Below, piece by piece: positions 23,876 through 31,630 of a stretch of 41,895 nt of DNA (positions within the stretch are counted from its first letter, which is position 1; each line of letters begins with the position of its first letter). The notes beneath the pieces are model-generated. The model saw only the letters and a program-made list of their open reading frames with translations. It had not been told where the DNA came from and searched no databases. Source of the stretch: Firmicutes bacterium HGW-Firmicutes-14 (GTDB taxonomy: Bacteria > Bacillota > Thermincolia > Thermincolales > UBA2595); assembly GCA_002840275.1 (NCBI GenBank), contig PHAB01000031.1:1-41895 (forward strand), in the 5' to 3' direction. A program made the translations under genes and the position numbers.

Positions 23876-24397
23876 ATGGCAGTGCTGAACGGTATCGACC
23901 TGGAAATCGGCCAGAAAATTATTGAGACTGTAAAAAACAATCCGGAATTCGGGAAAACCATGTGGCGTGCCCGGACATCCTGGAAGGGGGGCACCAAGTG
24001 TGAATCTGATATAAGGGGATTTAAGGTGACCATGGATGAGCCTCCTGATCTGGGTGGGACAGATACAGCCCCCAACCCGGTGGAAATGGTCCTGGCATCC
24101 CTGGGCAGCTGCCTGGTAATAGGATATACCCTGAATGCTTCTATGCTTGGAATTGAACTGCAAAAAATTGAAATAGAATTGGAAGGGGACATTGACCTCC
24201 CCGGCTTTTTCGGCCTTCCTTCAGATGTCCTGCCGGGATATACCCAGGTCAGGGCCAAGGTGTTTCTCAAGAGCACAGCAAGCTTAGAGCAATTAGAAGA
24301 GGTTCATAAACGTGTGATTTCAACATCCCCTGTGGGCCTTACCCTGAGCAAGGCTGTGAACCTTGATGTGGAACTTGTAAAGCGCAGGACTGCGTAA
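23876..24397 (+). CDS. OsmC-family protein
   Basis: A 173-residue OsmC/Ohr-type protein. DTAPNPVEMVLASLGSCLVIGYTL around residues 60-85 carries the first redox cysteine. The second, usually in a CPV context near residue 150, is replaced by Ser in STSPVGLTLSKA. A two-Cys peroxidase mechanism like that of Ohr is therefore unlikely; a one-Cys or binding role is possible. The ATG at 23876 is used with the upstream AAAGGAG; an in-frame GTG at 23864 overlaps that RBS. It has its own promoter with an operator-like dyad, which suggests stress-responsive control. Confidence 0.87.
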   Translation: MAVLNGIDLEIGQKIIETVKNNPEFGKTMWRARTSWKGGTKCESDIRGFKVTMDEPPDLGGTDTAPNPVEMVLASLGSCLVIGYTLNASMLGIELQKIEIELEGDIDLPGFFGLPSDVLPGYTQVRAKVFLKSTASLEQLEEVHKRVISTSPVGLTLSKAVNLDVELVKRRTA

Positions 24398-24440
24398 AAA
24401 AACAAGGGGCAGTTTCCTGTTGATCACCAAGGAAAGCGGA

Positions 24441-24540
24441 AGAGGCAGATATATTCCTCCAGAAACGGCTACAACTCAGTTTGTTACCAAATCGCGAAAA
24501 CCGCGCGATTTGACAAACGGACGTCAGACTCGTTTCTTCC
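24441..24540. repeat. Palindromic repeat family, partial copy B
   Basis: The block 24441-24487 matches the minus strand of copy A (6666-6712) at most positions, with a few base changes, and 24511-24540 matches the inverse of 6569-6591. The centre is different: here a small AAATCGCG/CGCGATTT hairpin replaces the GGTACC-containing core. The outer right arm is missing, and a terminator takes its place. Confidence 0.65.
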
Positions 24541-24562
24541 AAAAAAGAAGGTCCCATGGGAC
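24541..24562 (-). terminator. Terminator of the 24.6-25.0 kb minus-strand gene
   Basis: On the minus strand GTCCCATGGGAC is followed by CTTCTTTTTT. It lies about 20 bases past the stop codon of the minus-strand gene. Confidence 0.7.
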
Positions 24563-24584
24563 ACTTCCTGTTTTTATCCGGCCT

Positions 24585-25034
24585 TCATCTCGGGCCTTCG
24601 TTCCTCCAGCGCTGCATCAGTCTTTCCCTGTACATGGAATCCTCTGAAGCACTGCTTTCAACCTGGGCCATTGCTTCAATGATGTGGTCTACGGCGTCGG
24701 GAATGGTTTGTTTGAAAAATCCTGTTCGTCTTTCCTTCCATGCGCTCAGCCAGTTTTCAAATCCATCCTGTTCTTCCGGGCTCACCTCAGCGTTGCCTAT
24801 TGCCGTACACTCCGATGCTTCTATGGCTGGAAGTAGCATCGGCATGTGAAGAACCATGGGTTTTAGTTCTTCGGCGGGGTCGAATTTTTCGGGAGGGGAA
24901 TCATAGGAATTCGAATATGTAACAATACTGATGATGGGTTCTTTCCTGGTTTCAGTGATACCAGTTACTTTACATACTCCGTAAGATTCGGTATCCCACC
25001 TGAAGGCCAGAATCATACCGGGCTCATATTTCAT
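24585..25034 (-). CDS. Hypothetical protein with N-terminal beta domain
   Basis: A 149-residue soluble acidic protein I do not recognise. The first 50 residues (PGMILAFRWDTESYGVCKVTGI) look like a small beta-barrel; the C-terminal half is helical and charged (GFENWLSAWKERRTGFFKQ). A loose resemblance to Imm26-type immunity proteins in the first part is too weak to name it. The ATG at 25034 has a clear AAAGGAGG RBS, and a terminator follows. Confidence 0.65.
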   Translation of the reverse strand: MKYEPGMILAFRWDTESYGVCKVTGITETRKEPIISIVTYSNSYDSPPEKFDPAEELKPMVLHMPMLLPAIEASECTAIGNAEVSPEEQDGFENWLSAWKERRTGFFKQTIPDAVDHIIEAMAQVESSASEDSMYRERLMQRWRNEGPR

Positions 25035-25135
25035 TATTAAAACTGCCTCCTTTGCCGTGATGTCTGAAACCTTATTCGCTGCTTCCAGTCTATTATCCTT
25101 CCCGGTTTTTCAAAAAAGCAAACAGAAATACTGCG

Positions 25136-25164
25136 TTGACGCTTTAGCGGGCCTTTGGTAAAAT
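25136..25164 (+). promoter_or_regulatory. Sigma-A type promoter of plsC
   Basis: TTGACG (25136-25141), a 17-base spacer and TAAAAT (25159-25164), about 57 bases before the plsC start. Confidence 0.75.
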
Positions 25165-25220
25165 TACCATGGGAGTACAAAAAATAAGCCGTTATGGCTT
25201 AGAAAACGGACGGTGAAGCA

Positions 25221-25937
25221 ATGTTCAGAACTTTTTTGTTCTTTTTCAGTTTCTTTATCCTCACCCTAATTACCGGCTTGCTGCTTCCGGTTTGGCATAT
25301 TCTGGGCCTGGCCGGTTTTAAGAAAGCCCAGAGGAAGTACAGTCATTATGTCAGCCATTACTGGGCCAGGGCGCTGGTACTGGCAGCCGGTATCAGAGTT
25401 ACCGTCAAAGGACTGGAAAACATACCGCGGGATGATGCCGTCCTGTTTGTGAGCAATCACCAGGGTAATTTCGATATACCCATACTCCTGGGATACATAA
25501 ATAAACCAAAGGGTTTTTTGGCCAAGATTGAACTGGTCAAACTCCCGGTCATCCACTCCTGGATGCAAAAGATGGGGTGTGTCTTTATTGACCGTAAAAA
25601 CCTGCGACAGTCGGTCAAAGCTGTTCAGAAATGTGTGGAAGTCCTCAAAGGCGGCCAGTCAATGGTGATTTTCCCTGAAGGCACCCGAAGCAAGGGGGCG
25701 GAGATGGGGGAATTCAAAAAAGGCAGCCTCCGCCTGGTGGAAAAGGTTGATGTCCCCATAGTACCTGTTTCTATTAACGGGACGTACAGGATTATGGAGG
25801 CCAACAACAACAGGATAAAACCGGGAGAAGTCACGGTGGCCGTTTCCCCTCCCATTTATCCCGGCGGGTTTTCCGGGGAGGAAACCGGGGACCTGAACTC
25901 CCTGGTCAGGGAAAGGATAGCAGCCGGTCTAAATTAA
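25221..25937 (+). CDS. plsC: 1-acyl-sn-glycerol-3-phosphate acyltransferase
   Basis: A 238-residue membrane-bound enzyme that adds the second acyl chain during phosphatidic acid synthesis. Residues 3-30 form a membrane anchor. The catalytic HX4D motif is present in SNHQGNFDIP (near residue 79), and FPEGTRSKG (near 152) is the glycerol-phosphate binding motif; VPIVPVSINGTYRI is also conserved. It has its own promoter and converges on the next gene, with the two ends overlapping by 9 bases. Confidence 0.92.
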   Translation: MFRTFLFFFSFFILTLITGLLLPVWHILGLAGFKKAQRKYSHYVSHYWARALVLAAGIRVTVKGLENIPRDDAVLFVSNHQGNFDIPILLGYINKPKGFLAKIELVKLPVIHSWMQKMGCVFIDRKNLRQSVKAVQKCVEVLKGGQSMVIFPEGTRSKGAEMGEFKKGSLRLVEKVDVPIVPVSINGTYRIMEANNNRIKPGEVTVAVSPPIYPGGFSGEETGDLNSLVRERIAAGLN

Positions 25938-27011
25938 TTTTTCGTAAACCCGAAAGGTCTTTACTGGTTCTACGCCAAATTTGCGTCTGGCCAGGTTGTT
26001 CATTGCGGTATTGTTTTCCAGGATAACAGAGAATTCTATGTTTTCATAACCCCGGGCAAAGGAATCATCCAGCATCTTAACTCCCATCAGGGTCTCCCAG
26101 CCTCTTCTCCTGTAGTTGGGCAGGACCCCCAGGATTGTGACCCTTAAATTGCTGCCCCCTGTTGAATGGGAATCACCCCCTGTTGAAGCGGACCCGGAAT
26201 AAAGGTCTGGAACTGTCAGGAGAAGGCCTGCAGGCTTGCGGCCTGAAAGAAGGATGTAGTTCAGGGCGGTATGCCCTAAAGATTTTAGGGTTTTATAGAG
26301 ATGGACGATTTCTTCGCCGGTAATCGGCACAAATCCCCAGTTATCGGCAAAACACCTGTTAAAAAGGTCCTTGAGAAGGGTAGTCTTATTACACCCTTTG
26401 ATGTTGTCCAGGGACACTATTTTCATTTCCGGGTATCTTTTACCAAGGATGCGAAAGGTCTTTTCCGAATCGACACGGATTGGGTTCTTCACATAGTTTA
26501 TATTATATGAATAAAGGTCCATACATTTTGTATAACCGGCAGATTCAGCCTGCCGGGGATAATATTTTTTATTATATGGGGTCATGACAGTCGGTTTTCC
26601 AAAACCGTCGACAAGGAACCCGGCCTGGTAGTTGGTCGAGAAATCTACCGGCCCGGTTACTTTTTTCATACCCTTGTTTTTGGCAAAGGATTCAACTGCC
26701 GAGAACAGTTCACCTGAGATCCGGTCATCATCCTCACATTCATAAAAGCCAAAAAACGCCGTTGCTTCCCGGTGAATTGAGTTATACATGCGGTCGGTAA
26801 AAGCCGCTGCCCGTCCCTTGATTTTTTCGCCGTCAAAGGCCAGGTACAGTTCTATTTCATGTTTACTGAGGGCCGGGTTTGTCCGGGGGCTGAATTCATT
26901 TATATGACGCCCCACCAGTGGCCTTACCCAATCGGGGTCATCCCTGTATAAATTTTCGGGATAGGATATAAATTCGCTTAACAGGCCCTTATCTTTTACA
27001 CTTTTAATCAC
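25929..27011 (-). CDS. GNAT-fold acyltransferase-like protein
   Basis: A 360-residue protein of the YghO-like group. Its start, FISYPENLYRDDPDWVRPLV, is the family hallmark; GPVDFSTNYQAGFLVDGF near residue 120 and RVTILGVLPNYRRRGWETLMG near 300 give an acetyl-CoA binding GNAT motif. Substrate unknown. I chose the GTG at 27011 behind GGAGGG; an earlier in-frame ATG at 27041 sits inside a terminator hairpin. A Ser/Gly/Thr-rich stretch (SGSASTGGDSHSTGGSN) interrupts the GNAT domain and is encoded by a short tandem duplication at about 26155-26190. Confidence 0.75.
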   Translation of the reverse strand: MIKSVKDKGLLSEFISYPENLYRDDPDWVRPLVGRHINEFSPRTNPALSKHEIELYLAFDGEKIKGRAAAFTDRMYNSIHREATAFFGFYECEDDDRISGELFSAVESFAKNKGMKKVTGPVDFSTNYQAGFLVDGFGKPTVMTPYNKKYYPRQAESAGYTKCMDLYSYNINYVKNPIRVDSEKTFRILGKRYPEMKIVSLDNIKGCNKTTLLKDLFNRCFADNWGFVPITGEEIVHLYKTLKSLGHTALNYILLSGRKPAGLLLTVPDLYSGSASTGGDSHSTGGSNLRVTILGVLPNYRRRGWETLMGVKMLDDSFARGYENIEFSVILENNTAMNNLARRKFGVEPVKTFRVYEKLI

Positions 27012-27037
27012 CGGTTTTCCCTCCTCCCCACAGATAA

Positions 27038-27070
27038 GCAAAAGGGGCTGTTTTCAACAGCCCTTTTGCC
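27038..27070 (-). terminator. Terminator between the YjcZ-type gene and the GNAT gene
   Basis: AAAAGGGCTGTT and AACAGCCCCTTTT pair around a short GAAA-like loop on the minus strand and end in TTTT. The flanks are symmetric, so it may work in both directions. Confidence 0.7.
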
Positions 27071-27095
27071 AAACCGGTTACCTGTTACTTTACTC

Positions 27096-27197
27096 TTAAG
27101 CGGGGTCATCGCCCAGGATTAACAGGATCAAAATGAGGAAGAGGATAAATGCCACATTTGCACTCCATCCGCCGCCAAGTCCTCCGATTCCACCCAT
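27096..27197 (-). CDS. YjcZ-family sporulation small protein
   Basis: A 33-codon gene: a glycine-rich start (MGGIGGLGGGW) followed by one hydrophobic helix (SANVAFILFLILILLILG) and a short acidic end (DDPA). This is the standard build of the YjcZ/YtfJ-neighbour small spore proteins, which insert in membranes and are made during sporulation. A strong AAAGGAGGAAT RBS precedes the ATG at 27197. It is easy to miss because of its size. Function of the family is not established. Confidence 0.8.
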   Translation of the reverse strand: MGGIGGLGGGWSANVAFILFLILILLILGDDPA

Positions 27198-27342
27198 TGA
27201 TATTCCTCCTTTTCTTAATTAACCGGCAGGCAGGGGACTCCCATGGTCCCGTTTGACTGCCTTGTTTTTGTGTAACCCTGCTATATACTACGAAGAAAAG
27301 GTTAAAAGTGTTACTGGGTAATCAGGCTGATGAATTAATAGC

Positions 27343-27370
27343 AAAAAAAAAGAAGCGGCACATATGCCAC
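27343..27370 (-). terminator. Terminator of the 27.4-28.1 kb gene
   Basis: On the minus strand GGCA-TATG-TGCC is followed by GCTTC and nine T. Confidence 0.7.
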
Positions 27371-27381
27371 CTCAGGGAAAA

Positions 27382-28140
27382 TCACGGGTTACGGTTTATT
27401 CTTAAATCAGACACCAGGTGCCCGACTTTGTCCTCACATCCCCGGATAAACTCCGGAAAGCTCCTGTCCACGATTTCCACTGCATCTTCTATAACGGCAG
27501 CGGCTCCGGGAACATCGATATCTATTCCATGTTTCCTGGCAGTCTGCTTCCCGTATTTTTTGGCCATTTCCGTGGGTGTTACTTCCCCAAGAAGGACAAA
27601 TTCACCGTAAACCGGGAAGCTCATGGCCAATTTACTTACCGAAATATTGTAAAATGGCGCCAGGACCTGGCTTATTGCCAGGATGAGGTCACGGCTATCC
27701 AGCGCCTGTTCCAGGCAGCTGCGAAATTCCCCGCGCCGGTTATAGAGCCAGACATCTGCAGCCATTTCGATGAAGTTATGGGCTTTCCATAACCCCATAC
27801 TTTCCGGCAGCCGGCAGCATTCTACCACCTTATCAACAAGGGGAACAGCCATTTCAAAGGCATAGCCGTGTTTATAGTTAAGGTATTTTTCGTCACAAAA
27901 ATAATCAAGCCCTTCCGGCATAGTACCGTGGGTTACCACTCCTTCGGCAAAGCCCGGAAACAAGCCAATGCGTTTCAGGTAATTATATATGGCGCCACTC
28001 TGCCTGTGGGTGTCTTTATGTTCGAGAAAACCTGCAATAACAGTATCGGGGAAGACTGCCCCAAGGATAATTTCACTGTTGAGTTCACCTAGGACATCGG
28101 CTGCAAAGCAGATATGGGTATACGGAAACAAATGAAACAC
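27382..28140 (-). CDS. Conserved hypothetical, zinc-dependent phospholipase-like
   Basis: A 252-residue soluble protein I cannot name with confidence. It begins with FPYTHICFA and has further conserved-looking histidines in FLEHKDTHRQSG, VTHGTMPEG and AHNFIEMAADVWLYN. This His/Asp/Glu pattern, at the start and along helices, resembles the all-helical zinc-dependent phospholipase C / HD-like fold, where such residues bind metal. No signal peptide is visible, so it probably acts in the cytoplasm. It has its own terminator and faces the FmdE gene across a divergent promoter region. Confidence 0.6.
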   Translation of the reverse strand: MFHLFPYTHICFAADVLGELNSEIILGAVFPDTVIAGFLEHKDTHRQSGAIYNYLKRIGLFPGFAEGVVTHGTMPEGLDYFCDEKYLNYKHGYAFEMAVPLVDKVVECCRLPESMGLWKAHNFIEMAADVWLYNRRGEFRSCLEQALDSRDLILAISQVLAPFYNISVSKLAMSFPVYGEFVLLGEVTPTEMAKKYGKQTARKHGIDIDVPGAAAVIEDAVEIVDRSFPEFIRGCEDKVGHLVSDLRINRNP

Positions 28141-28278
28141 TCCTCTTGCAAGTATTTGGGGCTAGACAACACTTCTACATCAAGGTAAAATTTCCTGTTT
28201 GTTTTATCTGCCAATTTCAGGCAGACGGTAAGGTTTTATCATTGACAACATGCAGGAAGAGGGATAACATATAGTTAG

Positions 28279-28295
28279 ATACCCCTGGGGGGTAG
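28279..28295. promoter_or_regulatory. CsoR/CstR-like G-tract dyad
   Basis: ATACCCCTGGGGGGTAG resembles the ATACCCC-TA-GGGGTAT type operators of the CsoR/CstR repressor family (copper or persulfide sensing). A further ACCCGGGGG follows at 28301. It lies about 40 bases before the start of the FmdE gene, where it could overlap the transcript start. No csoR-like gene is in the window. Confidence 0.45.
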
Positions 28296-28335
28296 ATTTT
28301 ACCCGGGGGAAATATATACTGGAGGAGGATATCCT

Positions 28336-28881
28336 ATGTGTATGGAAAAAACCCCCTGGGAACAGGCGGTTGACTTTCACGGCCACGCCTGCCCGGGGCT
28401 GGCTTTGGGTTTTAAGGCAGCAGAGGCCGCCATCAGGGCGCTTGGCCAGGTCAGGGATACCGATGAAGAGATAATTGCAATTGTGGAAAACGACAGTTGT
28501 GCTGTTGATGCTATTCAGCTCATCCTTGGATGTACTGCGGGAAAAGGGAACATGATTTTCCGGAATAACGGAAAACAGGTCTATACTGTGGGGAGAAGAA
28601 AAGATGACAAAGCGGTAAGAATATCCCTTAAGTATGAGACTATGTCTGCCGCTGGAACTGATGAAACCAGGGAAGAAAAAATGAGCCGGATACTTAATGC
28701 CGGTGTAGACGAATTATTTGACATAAAGGAAGTCAGCATTGATTTGCCCCGGAAAGCCGCTGTTTTTAAATCCCTTAAATGTGCCCGCTGCGGGGAGGGG
28801 GTCATGGAACCAAAGGCCCGTATCAGGGACGGGGAACCGGTATGTCCCGATTGTTTCGAGGACTATACCAGGGGCTGGTAG
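28336..28881 (+). CDS. FmdE family protein with C-terminal zinc finger
   Basis: A 181-residue protein. FHGHACPGLALGFKAA (residues 14-29) is the FmdE motif, and NDSCAVDAIQLILGCTAGKGN near residue 54 is its second conserved block. The C-terminal CARCGEGV...CPDC is a TraR-type zinc finger. FmdE was named for genes near formylmethanofuran dehydrogenase, but in bacteria such proteins are linked to molybdenum/tungsten enzymes or metal handling without a shown reaction. The RBS is GGAGGAGGAT. The CsoR-like dyad upstream hints at metal or sulfide control. A terminator follows. Confidence 0.85.
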   Translation: MCMEKTPWEQAVDFHGHACPGLALGFKAAEAAIRALGQVRDTDEEIIAIVENDSCAVDAIQLILGCTAGKGNMIFRNNGKQVYTVGRRKDDKAVRISLKYETMSAAGTDETREEKMSRILNAGVDELFDIKEVSIDLPRKAAVFKSLKCARCGEGVMEPKARIRDGEPVCPDCFEDYTRGW

Positions 28882-28910
28882 AAACGGAAAAACGAAAAAA
28901 GAGATACGGA

Positions 28911-28950
28911 AAAGCGTGCAGACTGGGAACGGAAATATGCACGCTTTTTT
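28911..28950 (+). terminator. Rho-independent terminator after the FmdE gene
   Basis: AAAGCGTGCA pairs with TGCACGCTTT, followed by a T-run. The loop is 17 bases long. Confidence 0.8.
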
Positions 28951-28975
28951 AGTGGATTTGCGGAGGGCATTATGT

Positions 28976-28999
28976 TATAATATACTACGTCTCGTAGTA
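28976..28999 (+). promoter_or_regulatory. -10 box and TACTACG-N3-CGTAGTA operator before lgt
   Basis: A perfect TATAAT (28976-28981) is followed after one base by TACTACG (28983-28989), TCT, and its exact inverse CGTAGTA (28993-28999). No good -35 box is visible. The half sites match those at 23807-23826 before the OsmC gene, so one regulator may act on both. The transcript would have a leader of about 90 bases before lgt. Confidence 0.55.
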
Positions 29000-29086
29000 A
29001 TATCTCGGATGATATATTTACTGCCCCTCAAGCAGCGTTGCGGATGGGGCGATATTGAAATTTTATTTGGAACAGGGGTGAATATT

Positions 29087-29869
29087 ATGTATCCGGTTTT
29101 GTTTACAATAGGAAGCTTTGAAATCAGAGCCTGGGGAATCATGGTTTCCCTCGGGGTATTGGCCGGAACCCTGGTTGCCTCAAAGCTGGCCGCGAAAAGG
29201 GGAATTTCCGCCGATACCATCTTCAACTATGTCTTATATGCCTTTATTTCCGGATTATTGGGTGCCCGTATCTGGGAGGTTGTGTTTTCATGGCAGAATT
29301 TCGCTGATAATCCCATGGCAGCCCTGAAGTTTTGGAGCGGCGGTCTTTCTATACAGGGGGCAGTTGCGGGGGGGCTGATCTTTACCCTCTGGTTTGTCAA
29401 AAGGAACAGGCTTGACTTCTGGACCTTTGCCGATATCCTGGCACCCGGTCTGGTTCTCGGCCAGGCTATCGGGAGACTGGGATGTTTCCTTAACGGGGAT
29501 GCATACGGCATTCCGACAGATTCATGGCTGGGTGTGGTCTATAAACCCGGGACACCTGCATATGATACCTATGGGGCGGTGCCCCTGGTACCGGCGGAAC
29601 TTTTGGAGGGAGCGGGGGACCTGCTGATATTCGCGCTCCTGCTGGTCTTGTTTATTAACAGAAGGCATTTTAACGGGTTGGTGGCCCTGGTGTATTTCGT
29701 GACCTATTCCCTGCTCAGGTTTATCCTGGAATTCTGGAGGGGTGACAGCCTGATGATCGGGGGGCTCTTAAAAGCTGCCCAGATATCCAGCCTGGTCATT
29801 GCGGCTGTTGCAGTGTGCCTTATATTGGTGCGGGCAAGATCCCAGAAACAAGTAAGAAAATACCCTTGA
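29087..29869 (+). CDS. lgt: Prolipoprotein diacylglyceryl transferase
   Basis: A 260-residue, seven-segment membrane enzyme that moves diacylglycerol from phosphatidylglycerol onto the lipobox cysteine of prelipoproteins. Motifs: WGIMVSLGVLAG (residue 17 on), GGLSIQGAVAGG near 87, and the Lgt signature GRLGCFLNGDAYG near 128, then FRGDS-like FWRGDSLMIGG near the end. The ATG at 29087 lies behind AACAGGGGTG; the open frame extends upstream but with no family similarity. Expressed from the operator-bearing promoter before it. Confidence 0.93.
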   Translation: MYPVLFTIGSFEIRAWGIMVSLGVLAGTLVASKLAAKRGISADTIFNYVLYAFISGLLGARIWEVVFSWQNFADNPMAALKFWSGGLSIQGAVAGGLIFTLWFVKRNRLDFWTFADILAPGLVLGQAIGRLGCFLNGDAYGIPTDSWLGVVYKPGTPAYDTYGAVPLVPAELLEGAGDLLIFALLLVLFINRRHFNGLVALVYFVTYSLLRFILEFWRGDSLMIGGLLKAAQISSLVIAAVAVCLILVRARSQKQVRKYP

Positions 29870-29955
29870 TTTTGGGTAGTGTTTCTGTTATAATCAATAT
29901 TGCTCTTGGCAGTTACGGCTGTACAGGGCAAGAAGCACAACAGCTTCCCGGAATT

Positions 29956-30039
29956 GCGGTCGTGGCGGAACTGGCAGACGCGCACGTTTGAGGGGCGTGT
30001 GGTTACACCGTGAGGGTTCAAGTCCCTCCGACCGCACCA
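29956..30039 (+). tRNA. tRNA-Leu (anticodon GAG)
   Basis: The acceptor arms GCGGTCG and CGACCGC pair fully and the CCA end is encoded. The anticodon stem CACGT/GCGTG encloses the loop TTGAGGG, giving anticodon GAG (codon CUC). A long variable arm, typical for tRNA-Leu, follows, then the T arm with GGTTCAAGTCC. Confidence 0.93.
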
Positions 30040-30055
30040 AAATGCTTATTATTGT

Positions 30056-30083
30056 AAGGCTGACGGGTTTGACCGGCAGCCTT
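30056..30083 (+). terminator. Hairpin after tRNA-Leu
   Basis: AAGGCTG and CAGCCTT pair around a 14-base loop, itself partly paired, with only a weak T-rich tail (AAATTT). A processing or termination signal for the tRNA transcript is likely. Confidence 0.5.
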
Positions 30084-30413
30084 AAATTTGTTGGCAATTT
30101 AGTCATAAGTGTTATAGTTGCAATAAAAATATTTTATGTCACTAATGTCGGTTATTATTGTCGAAAATAAAGGATTTTGCGCTGGGAATATAGTATTAGT
30201 AAAAGCAACAATTAGGAAATTAGCATATTAACTGGCAGACTTTGCGGATGCTGGAAGCGCAAAGGTCCAGTCTTAACCCAAAGGGGTCAGCCTGTTCAAT
30301 TTGCACCTGATTCAGATACCAAATTATTGTACTTTTTGCAGCAACGGCAATATTTGGACTACCTGTCCCTTACCGGGCAGGTATTTTTTGTTTGTTGGAG
30401 AGGATGATGAGTA
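30084..30413. other. Intergenic region between tRNA-Leu and the WYL regulator
   Basis: About 330 bases without a gene. The first part is AT-rich. From about 30230 to 30360 the base composition turns higher in GC and contains several short pairing segments (GCGGATGC/GCGCAAAG, ACCCAAAGGGGT), before a strong terminator. That order, structured segment then terminator, would fit a small RNA or a leader RNA for the regulator. I do not recognise a known RNA family. Confidence 0.4.
30360..30389 (+). terminator. Strong terminator 25 bases before the WYL gene
   Basis: TACCTG-TCCC and GGG-CAGGTA pair around TTACC and are followed by TTTTTTG. It either ends a small RNA made from the upstream region or acts as an attenuator for the regulator gene. 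Confidence 0.8.
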
Positions 30414-31424
30414 ATGGCTGATAAGGAATTATCCAGGTCGCTCAGACTGACCGGGCTGCAAAATTTTTTGTCGGTAAAAACAGCATCCGGAGGGGCCACT
30501 CTGGAAGAGATTATGAGGTTTTGTGATGTGACGGACAGGCAGGTATACAGGGACCTCAAAGATCTCGAAGAGATATTGAAACTGAAAGTTATCAGGCCGA
30601 AAAGGGGACAAAAGGGAGGGAGTGCCGGAAGATACCGCCTGGATGAGAGCACGCCCCTGAAGATCGGACCTGAGGATGCGGCTGCCATTTTTTTAAGTGT
30701 CCTTAGACAAAAAGGAAGCCCCCTGGCGCCAAAGATAAACGAGATTAAAGACATTATCCTGGCCGCATTGTATAAGAACCGGTTCAGCGGTTCCCGGAAG
30801 GACATTGAAAACCTCCAGGCCAGGGTACATATCGTGGAAGAGCAGTTATTGGATGCAGAAAGATCCGGAGTCAACCTGTTGAAGCTGATGGAGGCCATCA
30901 AGGATAACCGGGTTGTAAGTATAAAATATTTCAAACCCTCCGAGGGTGAATGGTCCAGGCGGGATGTGGAGCCTTACGGCCTGACCAGCAAGCACAATAG
31001 TTGGTACCTGGTTGGGTACTGCCGCAGGTCTGAAGGGCGGAGGACCTTCAGGATTGATTTGATTGACAGTGTACATGTCCTGGGCCAGAAGTTCGATTAC
31101 CCGGAAGACTTTTGCCTGCAAAGTTACTTCGGTGACAGCTGGGGGATTTTTTCGAGTGACGAATCCATGAGGATTGTGATAAAGGTTGATCCGGAGCTGG
31201 CGTACAGATTTAAGCTGATAGCATACCATCCGAGCCAGAAGGTTGAAGAGGAACTGGAGGACGGCTCGGTGGTTGTGTCTTACAAAACATGCGGTATATA
31301 TGAGTTTACAGGATGGCTGCTGCAGTGGGCGGATTTTGTGGAGGTGCTGGAGCCGGCCGAAGTGCGGCAGACGATGAAGGAGAAGCTGGGGAGGATGGCC
31401 GGGAAGTATGGGAAAGACGATTGA
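30414..31424 (+). CDS. WYL-domain transcription regulator
   Basis: A 336-residue DNA-binding protein. Residues 1-60 form a helix-turn-helix of the DeoR/HTH_11 type (GATLEEIMRFCDVTDRQVYRDLKDLEE). The WYL domain spans about residues 160-250 and includes VVSIKYFKPSEG, EPYGLTSKHNSWYLVGYC and FRIDLIDSVHVL, the ligand pocket; a WCX-type tail follows. WYL regulators often control phage defence loci by sensing a nucleic-acid or nucleotide ligand. It sits at the left edge of the restriction island, on the same strand, so control of that island is a reasonable guess. RBS GGAGAGGATGATG. Confidence 0.88.
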   Translation: MADKELSRSLRLTGLQNFLSVKTASGGATLEEIMRFCDVTDRQVYRDLKDLEEILKLKVIRPKRGQKGGSAGRYRLDESTPLKIGPEDAAAIFLSVLRQKGSPLAPKINEIKDIILAALYKNRFSGSRKDIENLQARVHIVEEQLLDAERSGVNLLKLMEAIKDNRVVSIKYFKPSEGEWSRRDVEPYGLTSKHNSWYLVGYCRRSEGRRTFRIDLIDSVHVLGQKFDYPEDFCLQSYFGDSWGIFSSDESMRIVIKVDPELAYRFKLIAYHPSQKVEEELEDGSVVVSYKTCGIYEFTGWLLQWADFVEVLEPAEVRQTMKEKLGRMAGKYGKDD

Positions 31425-31630
31425 CAACGGGGAATGGACAATTGACAACTGACAAGAAACAGGGCGGGAAAGCAAGAACAAGCGTTCGACAAATCGGTGT
31501 TAAAAGTGGTTTGATGGGAAGTTCGTTTAGGGAAAGATGAATTAGCAAATAATGAACCAAATCTATACTAAAAGTGACAGGCTACTGTCAGTTTTAGGTG
31601 ATAATATTGCGGAAAAAAGGGGGCGCAGCC
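31425..31630. other. Gap between the WYL gene and the defence genes
   Basis: About 200 bases with no gene. It contains the ATTGACAAC repeats, a short junk-like region of simple GACAA/TTGAC words, and the dyad at 31571-31595. It marks the left boundary at which the base composition becomes richer in AT. Confidence 0.4.
31571..31595. promoter_or_regulatory. TGACAG-N4-CTGTCA dyad
   Basis: TGACAG (31575-31580) and CTGTCA (31585-31590) are exact inverses, flanked by AAAG and GTTTT, giving a symmetric 25-base element upstream of the defence genes. It could be an operator for the WYL regulator or a weak terminator. Just before it (31422-31450) the word ATTGACAAC occurs twice. Confidence 0.4.

Noticed and set aside
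28739-29086. N-terminal extension of lgt in the same frame
   Set aside because: The extension would cross the FmdE gene end, a terminator and a promoter, and shows no Lgt similarity; the ATG at 29087 matches the normal N terminus.
29956-30039. tRNA-Sec candidate
   Set aside because: The anticodon is GAG and the arms fit a normal tRNA-Leu, so it does not support selenocysteine decoding.
30180-30413. Known riboswitch or T-box before the WYL gene
   Set aside because: None of the conserved core motifs I know (T-box AGGGTGG, SAM, TPP, c-di-GMP, cobalamin) can be found.
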